From NCBI GenBank assembly GCA_036278435.1, contig DASULA010000409.1:1-7373 (forward strand): a DNA stretch of 7,373 nucleotides. Reading direction: 5' to 3'. The position numbers and the translations under genes are program-made. Origin of the DNA: DASULA01 sp036278435. GTDB lineage: Bacteria > Actinomycetota > Actinomycetes > Mycobacteriales > DASULA01. Positions 5,051 to 7,373 of the stretch are shown here, one piece after another. The first letter of the stretch is position 1. Each line of letters starts with the position of its first letter. Below the pieces are notes generated by a model. The model was not told the origin of the DNA. It worked only from the letters and a program-made list of their open reading frames with translations, and made no database searches.

Positions 5051-6681
5051 GGGGTGCCCCGGTCCGGGAACAGGTTCGGGGCGCCGTCCCGGCCGTTCCA
5101 GCCCAGCAGGTTGAAGCGCACCCGGCCGTCGTCACCGCGGAACGTGCCGCCGGCCGACCCGGTGGGCACGGACCCGGGCTGGAAGCTGTCGACACCGTGC
5201 GGGCCGGCCCCGCCCATGCCCGGCCCGCCGTCGGTGTCCAAAGAGCAGAACAGTTGCTCGTGCTGGCCCATCAGCCGTCCGGCGTCCTCGGCGTGCGCCG
5301 GCGGGATGACGTAGCGCTCGTCGTACTTGGCGATGGCCAGCAGCCGGTACAGGTCCTCCAGGTCGTCCACGCTCGCCCCGACCGACGCGGGCAGGTCCTC
5401 GTCCAGGGTAAGGCCGAGCTGTCCGGCCCGCTGGATGGCGCGCACCGCGGCCAGCTTGCGCAGCACCGCCCGCACCGGGTCGACCGCCCCGGCGGTGAAC
5501 AGGTTGGCCAGGTACTCGATCGGGATGCGCAGCGAGTCGATGGTGGCGAACACCCGGTCCGGATCCCCCGGGTCGTAGCCGGCCGCGTGCACCACGTCGG
5601 CCACCGGTGACAGCGGCGGGATGTACCAGACCATCGGCAGCGTGCGGTACTCCGGGTGCAGCGGCAGCGCCACCCGGTGCCGCACCGCCAGGGAGTACAC
5701 CGGCGAGCGGCGGGCCGCGGCGATCCAGTCGTCCGGGATCCCCGAACGGGCCGCCTCGGCCCGCACCGCCGGATCCTCCGGGTCGCAGAACACCGACAAC
5801 TGGGCCTCGTACAGGTCCCGCTCGTCGGGCGTGGCCGCCGCCGCCAGCACCGCGTCCGCGTCGTACAGGAACAACCCGAGGTAGCGCAGCCGGCCCACGC
5901 AGGTCTCCGAGCAGATGGTCGGCTGGCCGGCCTCGATCCGCGGATAGCACAGTGTGCACTTCTCCGCCTTGCCGGTGCGGTGGTTGAAGTACACCTTCTT
6001 GTACGGGCAGCCCGACACGCACATCCGCCAGCCCCGGCAGCGGTCCTGGTCGACCAGCACGATGCCGTCCTCGGTCCGCTTGTACATCGCACCGGACGGG
6101 CAGGACGCCACACACGACGGGTTCAGGCAGTGCTCGCAGATGCGCGGCAGGTAGAACATGAACACCTGCTCGAACTCCATCGCGACCCGGTCCTCAAGCC
6201 CGGCCAGGTTCGGGTCCCCGCCGGCCAGTTCCGGGGCGCCGGCCAGGTCGTCGTCCCAGTTGCTGCCCCACCGCACGTCCATGTCCCGGCCGGTGAGCGC
6301 CGAGATGGAGTGCGCGCTGGGGTTCCGGGTGCCCGGCGGCGCGGAGATCAGGGTCTGGTAGTCATACGTCCACGGGTCGCCGTAGTCGTCGATGCTGGGC
6401 AGTTCCGGGTTGTAGAAGATCGAGGCGAGCTTGCGGACCCGCCCACCGGCTTTCAGTTGCAGCCGCCCTTTGCGGTCCAGCGTCCAGCCGCCCTTCCACT
6501 TCTCCTGGTCCTCGTACCGGCGCGGGTAACCCACCCCCGGCTTGGTCTCGACGTTGTTGAAGTACACGTACTCGGTGCCCGGCCGGTTGGTCCACACCTG
6601 CTTGCAGGTCACCGAACAGGTGTGGCAGCCGATGCACTTGTCGAGGTTCATCACCATCGCCATCTGGGCCATGATCCGCAT
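5047..6681 (-). CDS. narH: Respiratory nitrate reductase beta subunit (iron-sulfur)
   Basis: NarH carries the electron path from NarI to NarG in the cytoplasmic face complex. The 544-residue protein holds all four cysteine groups in order: C16, C19, C22, C26 (CIGCHTCSVTC); C182, C185, C190, C194 (CEHCLNPSCVASC); C215, W218, C221, C225 (CRGWRMCVSGC); and C242, C245, C257, C261. A tryptophan replaces one cysteine in the third group, as in known NarH proteins, and this predicts three [4Fe-4S] clusters and one [3Fe-4S] cluster. The first group has the same numbering as in E. coli, which supports the ATG at 6681; its A is also the last base of the narG stop (TGATG). Compared with the 512-residue E. 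coli protein it is longer, with a glycine-rich stretch at about 483-519 followed by a terminal RVRFNLLGWNG segment. Confidence 0.96.
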   Translation of the reverse strand: MRIMAQMAMVMNLDKCIGCHTCSVTCKQVWTNRPGTEYVYFNNVETKPGVGYPRRYEDQEKWKGGWTLDRKGRLQLKAGGRVRKLASIFYNPELPSIDDYGDPWTYDYQTLISAPPGTRNPSAHSISALTGRDMDVRWGSNWDDDLAGAPELAGGDPNLAGLEDRVAMEFEQVFMFYLPRICEHCLNPSCVASCPSGAMYKRTEDGIVLVDQDRCRGWRMCVSGCPYKKVYFNHRTGKAEKCTLCYPRIEAGQPTICSETCVGRLRYLGLFLYDADAVLAAAATPDERDLYEAQLSVFCDPEDPAVRAEAARSGIPDDWIAAARRSPVYSLAVRHRVALPLHPEYRTLPMVWYIPPLSPVADVVHAAGYDPGDPDRVFATIDSLRIPIEYLANLFTAGAVDPVRAVLRKLAAVRAIQRAGQLGLTLDEDLPASVGASVDDLEDLYRLLAIAKYDERYVIPPAHAEDAGRLMGQHEQLFCSLDTDGGPGMGGAGPHGVDSFQPGSVPTGSAGGTFRGDDGRVRFNLLGWNGRDGAPNLFPDRGTP

Positions 6682-7373
6682 CAGAACTGGACCTCCTGCG
6701 CGCGGCGGCGGATCACCGCGACCTCGTCGCGCTGATTGCCGGTCGGGCCGTAGTAGTTGAACCCGTAGGACAGGTGCCCGTAGCCGCCGATCAGATGGGT
6801 GGGTTTGACCACCAGCCGGGTCAGCGAGTTGTCACTGCCGCCGTGCCAGCCGGAGATCTCCGAACGCGGCGTCATCAGGTGCCGGTCCTTGGCGTGGTAC
6901 ATGAACACCGTGCCCGCCGGCATCCGGTGGGTCACCACCGCCCGGCAGGCCACCACGCCGTTTCGGTTGTAGGCCTCGATCCAGTCGTTGTCACCGACCC
7001 CGATCCGGCCCGCGTCATCGGGGCTCATCCAGATCACCGGGCCGCCGCGGAACAGCCGGAGCATGTGCAGGTTGTCCTGGTACTCCGAGTGGATCGACCA
7101 GTTCGAGTGCGGGGTCAGGTACCGCACGGTGATCTCCGGGCGGTCCGGATCGGCCAGCCCCTGCTCGCCGAAGTGGCGCGCGTAGTCCAGCGGCGGCCGG
7201 TAGGTCGGCAGGTGTTCGCCGTACTCGGCGATCCAGTCGTGGTCGAGGAAGAAGTGCATCCGCCCGGTGAGGGTGTGCCACGGCTTCTTCCGCTCGACGT
7301 TGACCACGAACGGGGAGTACCGCCGCCCGCCGGTCTCGCTGCCCGACCACTCCGGCGAGGTGATCACCGCCCG
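6681..7373 (-). CDS. narG: Respiratory nitrate reductase alpha subunit, C-terminal 230 residues (5' end outside window)
   Basis: NarG is the molybdenum (bis-MGD) catalytic subunit that reduces nitrate to nitrite. Only the end is here, and the frame stays open to the window edge. It corresponds to the molybdopterin-dinucleotide-binding C-terminal domain, with PWHTLTGRMHFFLDHDW, LPTYRPPLDYARHFGE, VRYLTPHSNWSIHSEYQDN, GGPVIWMSPDDAGRIGV, NDWIEAYNRNGVVACRA and the closing GPTGNQRDEVAVIRRRAQEV, all closely matching my memory of the E. coli NarG C-terminus. The GTG at 7367 is internal and not a start. The molybdenum-ligand aspartate and the N-terminal [4Fe-4S] site lie outside the window. The stop TGA (6683-6681) shares one base with narH. 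As first gene of narGHJI, its promoter, and any oxygen or nitrate control sites, also lie outside. Confidence 0.96.
   Translation of the reverse strand, partial: RAVITSPEWSGSETGGRRYSPFVVNVERKKPWHTLTGRMHFFLDHDWIAEYGEHLPTYRPPLDYARHFGEQGLADPDRPEITVRYLTPHSNWSIHSEYQDNLHMLRLFRGGPVIWMSPDDAGRIGVGDNDWIEAYNRNGVVACRAVVTHRMPAGTVFMYHAKDRHLMTPRSEISGWHGGSDNSLTRLVVKPTHLIGGYGHLSYGFNYYGPTGNQRDEVAVIRRRAQEVQF

Noticed and set aside
4413..5195. Upstream part of the narI frame that would make a 508-residue protein
   Set aside because: It overlaps conserved narJ in another frame and has no family resemblance; NarI begins at GTG 4412 with the expected length and heme histidine positions.
5656..6735. Plus-strand open frame of 359 codons opposite narH
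   Set aside because: Shadow of narH, which has all four cysteine clusters in the other strand.
1..7373. CRISPR array, tRNA or rRNA gene, insertion sequence ends, or integrase
   Set aside because: No regularly spaced repeats, no RNA gene signatures, and no transposase or integrase coding frame were seen.

Overview
The window comes from a high-GC Gram-positive genome, most likely an actinomycete (Actinomycetota). The evidence is the very high GC at third codon positions, GTG starts, the protein families present, and two leaderless-type promoters (TANNNT, six bases, ATG). I cannot place it to genus.

Left part, plus strand (1-2481). The window opens in the C-terminal domain of a thymidine/pyrimidine-nucleoside phosphorylase (deoA type, 5' end outside). 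Next is a compact type II toxin-antitoxin pair: a Phd/YefM-type antitoxin (433-690) whose stop overlaps the GTG start of a PIN-domain VapC-type toxin (687-1067). A near-perfect 25-bp palindrome covers the antitoxin's extended -10 and ends at its start codon, as expected of an autoregulatory operator. After 130 non-coding bases comes a 427-aa DUF222/HNH protein of the 13E12-repeat kind (1198-2481), also with a leaderless-type promoter. These three genes look like an accessory insert between housekeeping deoA and the respiratory operon.

Right part, minus strand (7373 down to 2564). This is a respiratory nitrate reductase operon read right to left: narG (only the last 230 codons are inside), narH, narJ, narI, then a TDT-family (TehA/Mae1/SLAC1-like) membrane protein. 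The genes are packed tightly: narG/narH share one base (TGATG), and narH/narJ and narJ/narI share GTGA. NarG (molybdenum site) and NarH (iron-sulfur wires) form the cytoplasmic catalytic unit, NarI takes electrons from quinol through two b hemes, and NarJ is the maturation chaperone. The fifth gene plausibly moves an anion connected with nitrate respiration, since TDT/SLAC1 relatives are anion channels; this is inference. The two halves converge at 2482-2563.

No rRNA, tRNA, CRISPR array or insertion sequence was seen. I do not see a clearly new multi-gene system. The points most worth a second look are the TDT gene as part of the nar operon, a 17-bp tandem duplication at the narI/TDT junction that seems to have created the TDT start codon, and the operator/leaderless promoter of the toxin-antitoxin pair.
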